64,000 nucleotides of DNA from Branchiostoma floridae (lineage: Eukaryota > Chordata > Leptocardii > Amphioxiformes > Branchiostomatidae), in the NCBI RefSeq assembly GCF_000003815.2, contig NW_023365777.1:232855-296854 (forward strand), written 5' to 3'. Position numbers and translations under genes: made by a program. Position 1 is the stretch's first letter. Every line of letters begins with the position of its first letter. The notes under the pieces are model-generated. The model saw only the letters and a list, made by a program, of their open reading frames with translations. It was not told the origin of the DNA and did no database searches. Of this stretch, positions 34,835 to 46,437 are shown one piece after another.

Positions 34835-36090
34835 CGTACTCGTTTGTCGTGCAGCCATAAGATGGATACTTCTGTCCCAACCTCCTGCCCTCCCACTCCC
34901 ATTCTATCCTGTTCCTCGCAGTCTCTCATGATTGACCGTACCAAGCAAAAAAACTCAATTACCCGGACCGAGCGCCTGCGTATTTTGCATATGTCGATAC
35001 TTTGGCTTTCAACTTGTCTTAATGTTTCCGCGATTAGTCTAAACTTTCCCCAGACCGGGGGAATGAGGCAGCAATATTGGATCGACTTCAAACAGTTGAG
35101 GTCCTTTATCAGCTAAACTACTGAGTGGTGCCAGTCGCCGCCGTGGCTGGGTAGATGTGAGCGTTGTTGTCATTAGTTGTTATCATAGAGTACCGCTGCG
35201 GGCTTAGTTAAGCTGTCTGCACTGTCTGTGGGGAAATGGAAAAATCTTTCTTCACTGCCAGAAGATTTCTGTCTTCATTTTCCAGGAAAATGAAGAAAAA
35301 CATTCCTCATGAAGAATGGAATAATATTTCTCCACTGCCAAAAGATTCTGTCTAGGAAAATTAGAAAAGAACATTCTGCATGATGCCATTCCAGGGTCAC
35401 ATATTTTTCCAAATCGTTACCTGGTAAAACTGTTTTTGGGAACGAAATATAATAAAGATATTACTGAAGGTTTTATTGCAAATTCATGCCCATGGGGCTA
35501 ACTGTAAGTAAACAAAATTTAATGCTAACGTACTAACAAGAAGTGATTGAATGTAGTCTAACTACAAGTGAATGAGGACTTACAGATTTTGATTTGAAAA
35601 CAAGCCTATCTTTAATATTTCTGCAAGATTATCAGACCACAAATATCTTCTTATCTCTCAATGCGATTTAAAAAATCGTATATCCGATGATCACAGATAA
35701 GTACGGATTGCTTGCTTTTCCTATGTCTTTTAGGAATTCAAGTGTAAAATTCCTTCAAAGAAAGTTCAGCTTTGGTTCAAGTTCTTTGTAATGTTATCTA
35801 ATTACCATCATACCACCATAATAGCCAAGCTATTGAGCAACCATACACAGGACAGCACTCTCATGTAGAATATCAACACTGGCAGTAGCTTGACATTGAG
35901 AAACACAGACACTATTTCTCAAAGTAATGGTTTTCCTAACGCCAATTTGATAGTGATATATTTAGAATATTTGTCCCTGTCCTTGCATGAACCTGTCACA
36001 AAACGCAATTCCGATGATTTGTGATATGAGTCAGACATAGCCGTGTATATGATTTGTGATAACGACCGCACAATAACCATAAATAGATAG
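34835..36090. other. Gene-free stretch with a small duplication
   Basis: 35230-35390 holds a roughly 88-bp direct duplication ('cttcactgccagaagatttctgtc'-like word twice). Its first copy contains a 23-nt palindrome, 'cttcattttcc' / 'ggaaaatgaag' at 35273-35295. Confidence 0.5.
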
Positions 36091-36096
36091 AACCGG

Positions 36097-37508
36097 TGTA
36101 CCGAAAGTGCGAAAAGGAACGAAAAGGAACGAAAAGGAACGAAAAGGAACGAAAAGGAACGAAAAGGAACGAAAAGGAACGAAAAGGAACGAAAAGGAAC
36201 GAAAAGGAACGAAAAGGAACGAAAAGGAATGGAGTATGAAGCAAACTTAAATAAAATCAATGAGAATATAAGGAATCGGTACTGCGGGCGTTAGAAGCCT
36301 ATGAAACGTGTTTTATTTTACCGAGAATTTGACATTATCAAATTTTTACAGCGCTGTTTCAGGCTGTTGTTTTTGTGTTTTGTGTGGCTAAATTATTCTT
36401 TGAAGATCTGCGAAATACAAAGAAACGGAACTGAGATAAGAAAGTAAGGACTAAAATTCAGTGGGTGGTAGATGAATATCGATTATTATACATTTTCAGG
36501 ATGAGGCAAGATTGTAACGTTGTTGTTGTATTTGGGTGGCTTTTATTCTCCCTAGAGGGGAGCGCCGCATGCAAATGACCCGCGAAATCCGGTCAGGAAA
36601 GATATGCTAATAAACTGCTGCCCCACGAGCATGACAGCTCCTTTCAACAGGGCCAACAACATGGTTTTCTGGAGATTGGAGACATATCTTCTCGCTCGTT
36701 CACAACGAAAGAAAAGCTGTAAAAGGAGAGACATATATACATTGTACCAAAGAGATTTCATCAAGTTGTACAATGAGTATTCATCATTTTGGCGGGAAGA
36801 AAGGTGCCAACGTGAGGAATTTGTGCAAAGGATATTGGGAAATACAATTTCTGTCAACAATTTTCCGTCATATTCAATACATATAAATTTCTGCCTCTTG
36901 CGACCGACATCAGGCCCTCGCTGATGATAAAAAAATCCCAATGCCGGGTTTAGATGTCCTGGTTGCAAAACAAATTTAAGGCGTTGTATTGATATTAATG
37001 AAAGTGTGAAAAAAAGGGAAGGAAGAATAATTCCCAACATGCTGGGCTCGAACTTCCGATCGTCGACTTCCCTGAGTTCGAACATTCGACCTATATTTCT
37101 CTAAGGTCAAGTTCTTACAAATTGTGCAATACATATACTTGTAACTTTGCTATCATTGCATTTTTTAAACAACTATATCCACATAGCATGGCTTTTTATG
37201 ATAAAATATGCGCAATCGTTCTCAACATAATCCATTTCTTCTTGTGAAATTTTATAATATAAATGTAATATGGATATTCTAAGGAATGTTATAACCACAT
37301 TAACACGTACATGAACATAGATATGCATAGATAGGTCTCATCAATATTCATTCTTCCATTGAACCATTGCTATAGGAATTTCGTGGAACAAGCCGCAAAA
37401 TGCATTTGCCGATCACAGTTTACCTTTTCCTAATATTACCATCGATTTTAGTTCCTTTTCGTTCCTTTTCGTTCCTTTTCGTTCCTTTTCGCACTTTCGG
37501 TAGACCCG
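36097..37508. mobile_element. Foldback-like element with 10-bp tandem repeats in its arms
   Basis: The left arm is 'taccgaaagtgc' (36099-36110) followed by eleven perfect copies and one variant of GAAAAGGAAC (36111-36230). The right arm is the mirror image: four copies of GTTCCTTTTC (37451-37490) followed by 'gcactttcggta' (37491-37502). Between them lie about 1.2 kb of non-repetitive DNA. Unique outer ends plus inner short tandem repeats in inverted order is the structure known from foldback transposons. No target duplication was found. Confidence 0.7.
36552..37085 (-). CDS. Long open frame inside foldback-like element, unknown
   Basis: 177 codons, the longest open frame in the window. It is wholly inside the 1.2-kb core of the foldback-like element. 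The first part reads 'MFELREVDDRKFEPSMLGI', which comes from a run of tcgaac/gttcga inverted words and looks like translated non-coding DNA. No catalytic motif, signal peptide or recognised domain was seen. It could be the remnant of an element protein but is more likely chance. Confidence 0.15.
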   Translation of the reverse strand: MFELREVDDRKFEPSMLGIILPSLFFTLSLISIQRLKFVLQPGHLNPALGFFYHQRGPDVGRKRQKFICIEYDGKLLTEIVFPNILCTNSSRWHLSSRQNDEYSLYNLMKSLWYNVYMSLLLQLFFRCERARRYVSNLQKTMLLALLKGAVMLVGQQFISISFLTGFRGSFACGAPL

Positions 37509-37509
37509 A

Positions 37510-38940
37510 TAGAACATCACAGTTTTCGGTCGCAGCTGATTCATACATCTTGGTCCATCCATCCATCAGTCCCATAGCTTTATTTCGCCGCAGGGGCAGC
37601 ATAGCAGTCTAAAACGTCCTTCATACATTTGTAGGACTCGAAAGACCTTTTCTCTATATACCTTAACGGGTGTGGGTAACATGCAAATCATCTGCACCTC
37701 GAGGAATTATTAACATACATCACTATACCGGGAAAATACATTTAGATTTTAGAAACTATAAGAATCTGTTTCTAACCTTTTTCAATCCATTGTTTGGCAT
37801 TTACAGATATTAACATCTGTACTGCAAGCCAAAATCCACACACACGTGTACACCCAGCACAAGAACTAGTGGTAACAGGTTAAGGTGATTTCTCACTGAA
37901 ATGAGCCAAATTGCGCCATGCATTCGCAAATTTTTGGCCTGAGATTGCAAAGCTTTACGAATTTGTTTTACAAAGTAACCTTGCAGTTGCTAAAATAGAA
38001 CAAAACGGTGAAAATACTTTTACCAAAGATTTAACAAAAGGCAATTTTTTGGTAAATCTTCAACCATTGAGTGGCAACGCTGTGATTTTTTTAAAAAGTT
38101 ATTTTGTACCAAAACTGAGAGGTGTGACATTTCGGGCGCGGCCATTTTGTTTTGCTCATATGGGCTTCATATACGCAAATGCGTCAAACGCGTCAGTGCA
38201 TGTAACCGCAGCGGAAAATTGGCACAAATTCGCAATTCTCTTTCGCACTTCGCTGCTGTCCAGTCCAGTGAGATGCCCACTGTGGGTGCAGGTAGACATC
38301 ATCAGGAATTCCTGTGCAACGCCAATTTTTATCCTCAGAAATTTCGAGCCCTGTTTTATCTCGGCCATTTTTCACGTCCTTCCTGACAAAGACGCTTACA
38401 GAGTCAAATATTTCATCTTGTAAATCTGAAGACCCGTGCTATTAACTACTTGTAATTTTCTGCCCAATAACTAAACGGTGGAGAATTTTATAGCTCCGTC
38501 AATTTCATGGTTAGGGTAATGGCTGCCCTATGGGCCGAACTATCATCGTGCTTTGTTCACTTTCCCCGTAGTTAATTGTTTCTTCGCCCGAAATCTACAG
38601 AGAGGGTCGCTATCGAACTCCTCGGCCCCAAATTACCCGTTATTGAATACCCGGAAGGTCGGGATACGTCGCCATAATTGGACATTAGAGGTACAAGGGG
38701 AACAGTCGATTGAAATTCCACCCTGGGAACTCCTGTAACACCTTCCAATTATTTTCTGGCATTGATTCTAACGGCTAGTGGTGCTCCTTTCACCACTTTT
38801 CTGGCCCCTAGAACTGGACACTATGTAGGGTTCGCAATTCTTACATCATTTTAGCTACTACTGTGTGGCTTCAAGTGACGCAAATATAATCTCGACAAAC
38901 AATCTAAGTACTACGTAATCATACTCAGCTTTATCGTAAA
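37510..38940. other. Gene-free stretch
   Basis: A 170-codon plus frame (37911-38423) opens with TTG, has no recognised domain and is rich in F/N/I as expected of AT-rich non-coding DNA. No repeat recognised. Confidence 0.4.
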
Positions 38941-38944
38941 GTTG

Positions 38945-39379
38945 TCAGTATATAGTGAATGAAAGACCTTTATTGCATATGTATGCTCAAACAAGCTAAA
39001 AAGTGGAGGTCATAGAAATAAGGCACAATTTGATATAAGAAAAGTGCTTTCTTTCTACATCTACAGAGACTACTATATACAAGTGTTTACAGGTTCAACT
39101 TCTCGTGACAGTTGTAAACATATGGGTAGATAATAGTACAGGATGTATCTAGTTTCATAAAGATATGAATTTATCCTTACTATTTATATAACGGAAATAG
39201 GGAACATATCTTGCATGCAATCGATGAGGACGTTTCTTTCGTTGGTGTTCACAGTCCACAATAAAATGACACTCATCCTCTATCTTATTTAGGTTGCAAC
39301 ATTGGCAGGTCATGGTGTTCTTTGTAACTGGAAATATTTTGTGAGCAGTCTTCATAGTGAGTAAATATCCAGGTTCCAA
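38945..39379 (-). pseudogene. LINE 3' stub: zinc-knuckle-like C-terminus and 3' tail
   Basis: The minus-strand frame at 39155-39379 contains 'CQCCNLNKIEDECHFIVDCE' and ends '...SKDKFISL'. This matches the C-C...E-D-E-x-H-F-x3-C pattern near the end of many non-LTR retrotransposon ORF2 proteins. About 200 bp of 3' UTR follow and end at 'tgcaataaaggtctttcatt' (plus ~38950-38970), a polyadenylation signal close to the 3' end. Reverse transcriptase and endonuclease are missing: a 5'-truncated copy. Confidence 0.75.
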
Positions 39380-39384
39380 TTAGT

Positions 39385-40190
39385 TGGTAACTTGGAAATC
39401 CCGGTTCAATTCTAGGTGGGGCATGGGGCAAGGGATATGAAATGTGGATCCTTTTTAAGTAGGTAAGTTATTTAAGCACGTAAAAAGAAATTTTATTTGT
39501 AAAATATTAAAATGACAGAAAACACAAAAAGAATACACTCTATTGCTCTCAGCATATCATCTTCATACGGTTTTAGAGAAACATAGTACATGTGCTTACA
39601 TGGATAGGCTTGGCCTGAATTGAAGGTTTATAACTGGGCATCTAACAGCAGAAAATTTTGGCGCGAAATCGTATTTCCTTACTCCTTCGTCACACTAGAG
39701 TACCGGAATAAGAAGGTCTGTCCGCTTTTTGGTCTAAGGTGCGATACTGCAAAAAGACAGGCGGTGCTTGTCCAATCTCCCTTCCGGCTTCGTTGTAAGA
39801 AAGGTCACATCTAAATTTACCGACGTTACAGGCTCTGCTTTAGCCTTTCTGCGGTACCAGTAGACTAGATATCGGTGATCCGAAGCGGCGGAAAACATGA
39901 TTTCCCGCGAAAATCCGAGACGTTCAGTGGGGTAAGGCGCCAAATTGTAATTCTTGGATTCGGGGCAACAAAGAAAGCTAACCTCTTGCCAAAGAAAATA
40001 ATCATTTCTCTGGAATAATTTCTCATTTCTTTTCTTCCTCTTCTATTCTTGTTTAATGCATCTTGGTCTTTATTAAATTTTTGATCCTATATAATCTACA
40101 TGTACTCTAATGGGTTAATTTTAAAAGTAACAAACGAATCTGTATACATTACAAATAAACATGGGATATGGAATGCTCCACTTTGTCATG
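39385..40190. other. Gene-free stretch
   Basis: Nothing recognised; AT-rich with a small CpG-bearing part at 39860-39930. Confidence 0.4.
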
Positions 40191-40192
40191 TA

Positions 40193-40770
40193 CGAGGGGC
40201 GTGCAATTAGTAATGGTCCTGACCCATTTCCCATAGCAGGAGATTAATGAAACTTGGCACAGTTATTAGTCTTTCTCTTCATAGGAATCACCCAGAGTTA
40301 TGCATTTCTCCCATCGTTTGATGCAGCTCTGGACACCGATTTTGTAGGACACCCCAGGTTGGTCCTCCAACTGATGCCTCATCAATGGCACAAGAGGGAC
40401 GACCAGGTCTGGGAGCTGTTTCCACAGACTTCCAGCCACGTTTGAATTCAGGATGCCAGCGTTTTACAAGGTCATATGATGGGGCATCATCACCATAAGT
40501 TTCATTTATTTCATCAAAAGTCTTCTTTGGTGTGCGTCCTTTCAAATACAAAAACCGGATCACTGCGCGACACTCAACTGGTTCCATTTCACACCTGGTC
40601 CATTTCGCACCTGACTAAGTTCAAACACCAGTAAATCAGAAACCACAATTAGTTCAGAGCTGTCTTTTGCAACATAACCCATAGAGATATGAATTATTAC
40701 ACATACAAAATTTCATTTAGATCAGACAACTGGAAGTGGGTCAGGACCATTACTTATTGCACGCCCCTCG
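40193..40770 (-). mobile_element. Internally deleted mariner element with intact ends
   Basis: TA target duplications (40191-40192 and 40771-40772) flank perfect outer ends 'cgaggggcgtgcaat' / 'attgcacgcccctcg'. The inverted repeats run about 34 bp with a single mismatch ('ttagtaatgg' versus 'taagtaatgg'). Inside, on the minus strand, are the 5' and 3' ends of a mariner transposase gene joined directly. A full mariner is about 1.3 kb; this copy is 578 bp, so the middle with the catalytic residues is gone. It could still be moved by a full-length relative, because both ends are intact. Confidence 0.92.
40266..40587 (-). pseudogene. Mariner-family transposase, N-terminus fused out of frame to C-terminus
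   Basis: The frame from 40587 begins 'MEPVECRAVIRFLYLKGRTP', then 'ETYGDDAPSYDLVKRWHPEF' and 'SVETAPRPGRPSCAIDEASV': the helix-turn-helix DNA-binding region of mariner/SETMAR-type transposases. After about residue 66 the frame goes off and stops at residue 99. In the next frame, about 40400-40266, the sequence reads 'VQSCIKRWEKCITLGDSYEE' and ends KD*: the usual transposase C-terminus. The D,D34D catalytic domain between them is missing. The deletion junction is near 40395-40400, where sense changes frame. Confidence 0.9.
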
Positions 40771-40774
40771 TACA

Positions 40775-42150
40775 TATACATATACATGAACATATACAAA
40801 TCACAGTTCTAATTTGAAGGAGAAAGTCTAATTTTTTCCAAAATTCTTACATTCTGTAATATTCAGACGACGTAATGTTGAAGAAAAGCTTTGTTAGAAC
40901 GAAATAAGAAAACTTACAGACATTTGTGGTTTCGAAAAGACCCACCGGGTGCAAAAGATTATCCAGGCGGCAGAGGGTCCAGTCTGCCCCGAAGAAATTT
41001 GACCAAAGATACTCCGGCCGAACAACGATTGACTCACTTCGTCAGTATACCTTGAAAAGTACAATGTACAAGAATTATTATTCCTATTAAAAAGTGTTTC
41101 GAAGCCTTCAGCCCATACGGTTTGTGTCCTACGAACTCTTATTTATTATTCAACAGTTTCTGAACGGTTGTTCAACTCTCGAAGCTCTGTCTGAGTCAAT
41201 CTTGTTTCTTTACTAGCTGCATTTACCGCATAGTAATTCTAGAATCAAATGCAAACAGATGTGACAGAAATATCTTCCAGTGCAAGAAATAAGCCCATCA
41301 TCATCCATATCCGTTACCCCAATACCTTAGAGACCATGAGATAAGAAGAGGTACGCTTGTAGTAAGATTGTATAAAGCATGTACTGCATGTAGAAATAAG
41401 ATAGGTCCAAAGTAAAAGTGCCTCTATGGACTATTGCATTTAACATTCAAGCCTATCATTGTATTGACGACTTGACTACGAATGTACCTTTATAACGATG
41501 TGCGCTGAGTGCTGATGTGGGTTGGTTTACATTAAGTTCAGTGGGCAGTCGTTGAAGTTAACTACGTACATACACTCGCAATATGCACTACTATCCGTAT
41601 GTCATGAGCTTTTGTAAATGGTTGTGGATATTACTTCGAACTCTGCTCTAATGATGATTTAGGCTGGAAGTGTTTTAGGATATGGTATAGACGTGTTTTT
41701 GCACCATGTTGTAGCTTAGTAGGCCATACAGCGAAATGAAGTTTGAAACGACAATGCGGATATTTTGCCAAATGTGTTCTTCGTGATGCGTTTTTAAACT
41801 AGGATCGGTACCAGCATATGTTACCCTAGGCCTGCTTGCTAGACTGTTTCCAGGGCCTACATGTGTTAGCTTCTCGTCTCCAGGGATAACGTATCCCCAG
41901 CCAGGGAATGTTTACGCCCCCCTCCCCGTTTATCAAGTTTGATAATATCGGGCCGAGGACTCAAGCATATTGTTACATTAGAACATTAGAACCGAAACAC
42001 ACATCTCTCTTCCTGGTACACAGAACAATATTTTCCATATACTGATCTGACGTTCAACTCATATACCCGCCTACGTATGTCAATTTATCTATACTTTATT
42101 CCAAATGCGAGAACAGATCACTCATACTTGACTGTGCTGTTATGAATAAT
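40775..42150. other. Gene-free stretch
   Basis: 'cggtttgtgtcctacgaactctt' at 41119-41141 is a fragment of the right end of the 7.4-kb/42.6-kb TIR element. Nothing else recognised. Confidence 0.45.
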
Positions 42151-42154
42151 ATTT

Positions 42155-42272
42155 TGTTGTTCTGTATGTCCCCTCGCAGTACCATTGTTTATTTAGCTAT
42201 TGGTTGTTATTAGTTGCCATACATTGTACCTTATGCGATTGTTGAGCAATAAAGTCATTTATTCATTCAGTT
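42155..42272 (+). repeat. Probable LINE 3' end
   Basis: 'gttgccatacattgtacctt', 'gattgttgagcaataaagtc' and a terminal 'atttattcattcag' have the form of a LINE 3' UTR with AATAAA and a short tail repeat. No ORF remnant was recognised upstream, so an ordinary gene 3' end is the alternative. Confidence 0.45.
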
Positions 42273-42597
42273 TAACTCAGCGGGGCTTGTAATAAAGTTT
42301 TCTGCGGGTATTTTGGCCTTGGAGCTTACCATTGCAAGCCCTGAAAACACTCTCGCAACGTTAACTAGGATAGCATATCGTGAAGGCTATTTAGCCTGGC
42401 GGTACGTATACACTAGAGAGGACTGATTCAAGGTCAACTTCTCCTATTCCGAATGAAAGAAATTTCGACTCAAAAGATCTCCTCTTTCCTGTAATCACCT
42501 TAGTGCTTGTCAGTCAAGTGTATCTTTTTTAACCAGATTGTCTAAATGTAGACAGAAGTGGATAAAGTCATGACTTGATTATGCCTGGATGCCCCCT

Positions 42598-43065
42598 TGT
42601 TAACTTTATGAAGGAGGTCAATGACCTCGAACTGGGGTATTGTTTCTGTCTGTGTTTCCGTGTCTGCTGCACCTGTAACTCAAGATCCTTTTAATGGATT
42701 TGTTTGAAATTGGATACGTTGGGTACTTATTGATGCCCCGATGATGCCTGACGATTTAGGGCTGTATTTGCAGGTAATGAACAAGAATAATAGAACAACA
42801 CCCCTACTTGAAAGTTGTGTGGTACAGCCCATTAGAACATTTGTTCGTCAACTTTGGTAACCTTTTGGTACAATACAAGTTTTCATTGCATGGAGTTGAT
42901 AACCTACTCTCCGAGCAGTACCATTTAGCTCACTGTCCATTGAACATAAATGGAAACAAGTTTTAGAATAAAGATATTCTAAAGGTACCCGCAAAATAAA
43001 CACCATGATTACTTCACGGAGGTTTGTGTCCTACAGACTCTTGTTCCACTTGCCCTCTGTCACCA
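42598..43065 (+). mobile_element. Non-autonomous TIR element, ~450 bp, copy 2
   Basis: Same order of blocks as copy 1 at 7385-7830: 'aaggaggtcaatgacctc', a tgtgtttccgtgt run, 'aactcaagatcctttt', 'aatagaacaacacccc', 'gttgtgtggtacag', and the end 'ttcacggaggtttgtgtcctacag'. No coding frame. Confidence 0.65.
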
Positions 43066-43069
43066 TCAG

Positions 43070-44170
43070 AGGCGATGTGGGTTGCCTTTAAAATGGGGAA
43101 ATTGCTTGATACTTTATTGATATATTATATGATAACTGTGTAATTTAAAGCATTAAACATGTATAGTAATCATACAGTTAGAAAAAAAAGCAAAGGAAAA
43201 AAACAAATTGCAAAACAGTCTTCACTTTGAAGCTGCAGATATTTGATATTCAAAATTCCATTTGCACTTTTCGAACCGTCTCTTTCATGCGAATCGTAAG
43301 CAACGAACAGATGGCTACATTTCCCTGCACGATTCACTTGACATAAGCTTGCCAAACGTATCTTCTAGGAAAAAGAGGATATTTTCTGGGAAGAAACAGA
43401 TCTCTGTAAGATTCCAGGATTGCCATGCCTCCTCCAGTGGATAATTCCGTACTGCGGAGAACACTCTCGGGTGATAAGGAATAATACCATGTCGCAAGGC
43501 GGGTGGTTTCAGTGATTAATGGTGTACAAAAACCCTGAGTACATTTCGGTTGAAATGGTGCATGCGGCGTGAATAGGTGTGATGTCGGAATCAGGAGGGA
43601 TCAACTCGCCACATGCATTCTGACGCGTCGGGAGACACGAAAAGTAGATGCATTTCTGATCTGCGTCCTCTCCTAGGGGGAGGGGGGGGGGTGGTGCTTG
43701 GCTAAACTGCGTTTTTACATTTTTAGCTTCAGAGAGAACATTCAAATTTGAACAAATGAAATAATCTTGGATTGAAATGATATGGACATACAACACTGAG
43801 GCAAAAATATGTCTTTTTTGTGTGTTTGTCTAATGATAGCGCTAAGCTGTACATGAAATTCAGGTACAGGTACGTTCCAGGTCCAGAAGACCAGTTCCAG
43901 AAGTCGGTTTGTGAGACCTTGTTTTAAATCCTACCGTCTTGTAAACAACATCAATGCCTATGTTAACCTAGACCAAGTTTGACTGTAGTAGAAACTTGAT
44001 AAAATGACTTTCAAGTCACCTCTACATCTTCAAGTCACGCTCTTACTTATTATTTTCTTGGGCCCATAAGTCGCAAAACATGTGAATGCCTGCCGGTATT
44101 AGTTCATTTTCTATCGGTCCACAATCCGATCCACTGATCTTTGTTCCGATTTTTCTGAACAGCGCTATTC
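43070..44170. other. Gene-free stretch
   Basis: A G-run (10 G) at 43683-43692 within 'gggggagggggggggg'-type sequence. No genes recognised. Confidence 0.45.
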
Positions 44171-44175
44171 CTGAA

Positions 44176-44394
44176 GGTGGTATCTCACTGCACTTGGGGC
44201 ACCGGTACGGCACTGCTGAGTTCGAAAGATTACTCAACGAATTTAACGTTTTGTGTATTTTCTTTTCTAAGTCATGCTTTTACGTATTACGCAATATCTA
44301 AATTAGAAAAAGTCGGCTGAAATGACACAACAGTGCCGCAGTGAACAAACCCCGCAGTGTCGCACCGGTGCCCCAAGTGCAGTGATATGCCACC
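44176..44394. mobile_element. Foldback MITE, GGTGGTATCTCACTGCACTT ends
   Basis: The left arm 'ggtggtatctcactgcactt' plus 'ggggcaccggtacggcactg' is mirrored at 44334-44394 with few differences. CTGA lies on both sides (44171-44174 and 44395-44398), a possible short target duplication. A third arm-like copy is at 63423-63485. No coding frame. Confidence 0.75.
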
Positions 44395-44579
44395 CTGACA
44401 CTGCCTGGCCACAAGGGCGTTCTGAAGGACACCATGATTCAGCGCGCTGTGGTTTGATTGACGAGTCTGGAGTCACCCCACGGGCCTGGCATTTCGGCTC
44501 GCACCTCCCGACACGCGGGTTCAAGTGCATGATTAATCGGCGTATGTTGATAATTACCACAACTTCGTGGCTTATGATC

Positions 44580-44855
44580 TTCACGTTCGTTTGTAAGATA
44601 GATTGCTGAAGTTGGTATTATTGGCATTGGTCCAATCTTTATAAAAATCAAACAATGCCTTTCCTATAGATGGAGCAATGTGGCTTGGTATTTCCTTTAG
44701 ATACCTAAAATTTGCATTTTCACGTTCGATCATAAAATAGATTGCTGAAGTTGGTATTATTGGCATTGGTCCAATCCATGGACATCAAACAATGCCTTTT
44801 CTGAAGATGGAGCAAAGTGGCTTGGTATTTACGTTAGATACCTAAAATTTACATT
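44580..44855 (+). repeat. Tandem duplication, 138-bp unit, two copies
   Basis: 'tcacgttcg', 'agattgctgaagttggtatt', 'attggcattggtccaatc', 'aaacaatgcctttcct' and 'tggcttggtattt' occur in the same order from 44581 and again from 44719. Confidence 0.9.
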
Positions 44856-44859
44856 AGTT

Positions 44860-45715
44860 GTGTATAAAGCTAGATACTGTCGTTTGCTGTTGGCAATTTT
44901 TGGGGCTGTTGACACAGTTGATTTTATTTACCTAGAGACATATTGTTTTTGCTCTGTTTGTTCTTCTTCCTATCATTTTCCAACATTCAATGTCCTGTAC
45001 CAGACGGCTGCCACAATGGTATAAAAGCAGATATCCTATGGTGTTCGATCACATTATGTAGCAAGTGGCAGGACAGTGCTACATGGGCTGGTCACCATCT
45101 AATTATCTATCTAATATGTATCTTTTTACACACATCTGTATATATTTTATCAATCTATATCTATCTATGTCTTTCTCCCCTCCCCCTTCTCTCTCTATAT
45201 AGAAGTAAGAGACTAAAAAAACAGCACTAGTTAATTAGACTAGACCATTTAAGGTAGATATTATGCTTGCAAAATTATCCTCCTAGTTTTCCTCAATGTT
45301 TTTGACAGGCGTTATAAATATCATTGTTTAAAACACGTGAGATATTCCCATGATCTTTCATTGCAAATTTGGGGCCGTATTTCTTGCGTTTCTCCATGAA
45401 AACACGTTGCGTTATATGTCAGCACTGTTTACGATACAGTTGACATTTTCCTGCAGCCTAACCTGTACTAATATCGAGCCGTGCCGTGCCAGTACAAACC
45501 GTCCCTCGGCACGTAAACCGCCGGTAAATTTCTCCTCGTCTCCCGATTGATGTATTGTCTTGGCTTCCTCCGGCGTGGCGACTGGAATAAAATCTGACAT
45601 AAATATTTCATTTCTTATTAAAGAAAACGGATACGCCGGGCTATCATTCTTTCCTTTAGCACCTTGTGGATGCACGTTAAAACGGCGTACTGTTGGCAGA
45701 TTGACAAAATGATAA
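44860..45715. other. Gene-free stretch with a microsatellite at 45100-45205
   Basis: The microsatellite consists of 'aattatctatctaatatgta', 'atatctatctatgtctttct' and a 'ctctctctatatag' end. The rest is unique, with no gene recognised. Confidence 0.5.
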
Positions 45716-45717
45716 TA

Positions 45718-46012
45718 ATCATGCATTTAAACAAATTATGTACCGGTTTGCCCCCATTATTTGAATTTGTGGTATCCTAGGCCACCAATGTGATGCGGGT
45801 TTGTAGTGAAGATTTCTGCGACGCCTAATTCACAGAGCTGTATTTGTCACGTTCAAACATCGATAGTTCAATAATCATGCATTCATAAAAATATGTACAA
45901 GTTTGCCCCCGTTATTTGAATTTCATGGTAACCGCGGCCCAAAATGTAATGCGGGTTTATGGTTAAGATTCAAAGAGCTGTATTTGCCGCTTTCATACAT
46001 CAATAGTTCAAG
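45718..46012 (+). repeat. Tandem duplication, ~150-bp unit, two copies
   Basis: 'catgcattt/catgcattc', 'gtttgccccc.ttatttgaat', 'gatgcgggttt/aatgcgggttt', 'agagctgtatttg' and 'atcgatagttcaa/atcaatagttcaa' recur from 45718 and from 45874. Confidence 0.85.
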
Positions 46013-46204
46013 GTCGGGCACCCACAGGCAAAACATAAATCTTCAAGGTGAAACTTATTGTACAATACATCCGGTCACGTGGGCATGGGCGTTGTCAAAC
46101 ATAAAATTCACAATGGCACCGTTTTTACGAGCAACGAATAAGAAGGTTCGTGATTTAGAAAAACAAAGCAAAGCCAGTAACGTTGGTGAGTAACGTGGTC
46201 CATA

Positions 46205-46430
46205 ATCCTAACTACGCGTGCGCAGCGAAATGCATTGTGGGCAGCATTTCAAAGGTTAATGCCCCTAACTTGTTTACAGTTCTTGTCAAGAAAATTGTCC
46301 AAACGTTTTATGTGTGTGTGTCAGGAGTCCCCACCTTTTTCATATTACCCTTAGTGCATTTTTGTGTGTCTCAGGGGTCCCCACCTTTGTCATATTACCC
46401 ATAGTGCATTTCGCTCAACATGCAACTCGC
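46205..46430. mobile_element. Foldback MITE, ATTGTGGG..ATT type, copy 1
   Basis: 'cgcagcgaaatgcattgtggg' (in parts) at about 46218 is mirrored by 'catattacccatagtgcattt' plus 'cgctc' at 46391-46416. The right part is itself duplicated: 'tcaggagtccccacctttttc' and 'ctcaggggtccccacctttgtc' are 51 bp apart. Confidence 0.7.
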
Positions 46431-46437
46431 ACGTTCA

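Noticed and set aside
35919-36260. 113-codon frame with repeated SFLFVPFR words
   Set aside because: It is the translation of the GAAAAGGAAC tandem repeat on the minus strand; the periodic peptide follows from the 10-bp unit.
37037-37090. tRNA-like words (gttcgaac, ttcgagccc) as a tRNA or SINE head
   Set aside because: The words form a chance cluster of inverted tcgaa motifs; no A box at the proper distance and no stem pairing of the arms.
37911-38423. 170-codon frame as a gene
   Set aside because: It starts with TTG, shows no domain, and composition matches the AT-rich surroundings. Length alone is not convincing with so many frames in 64 kb.
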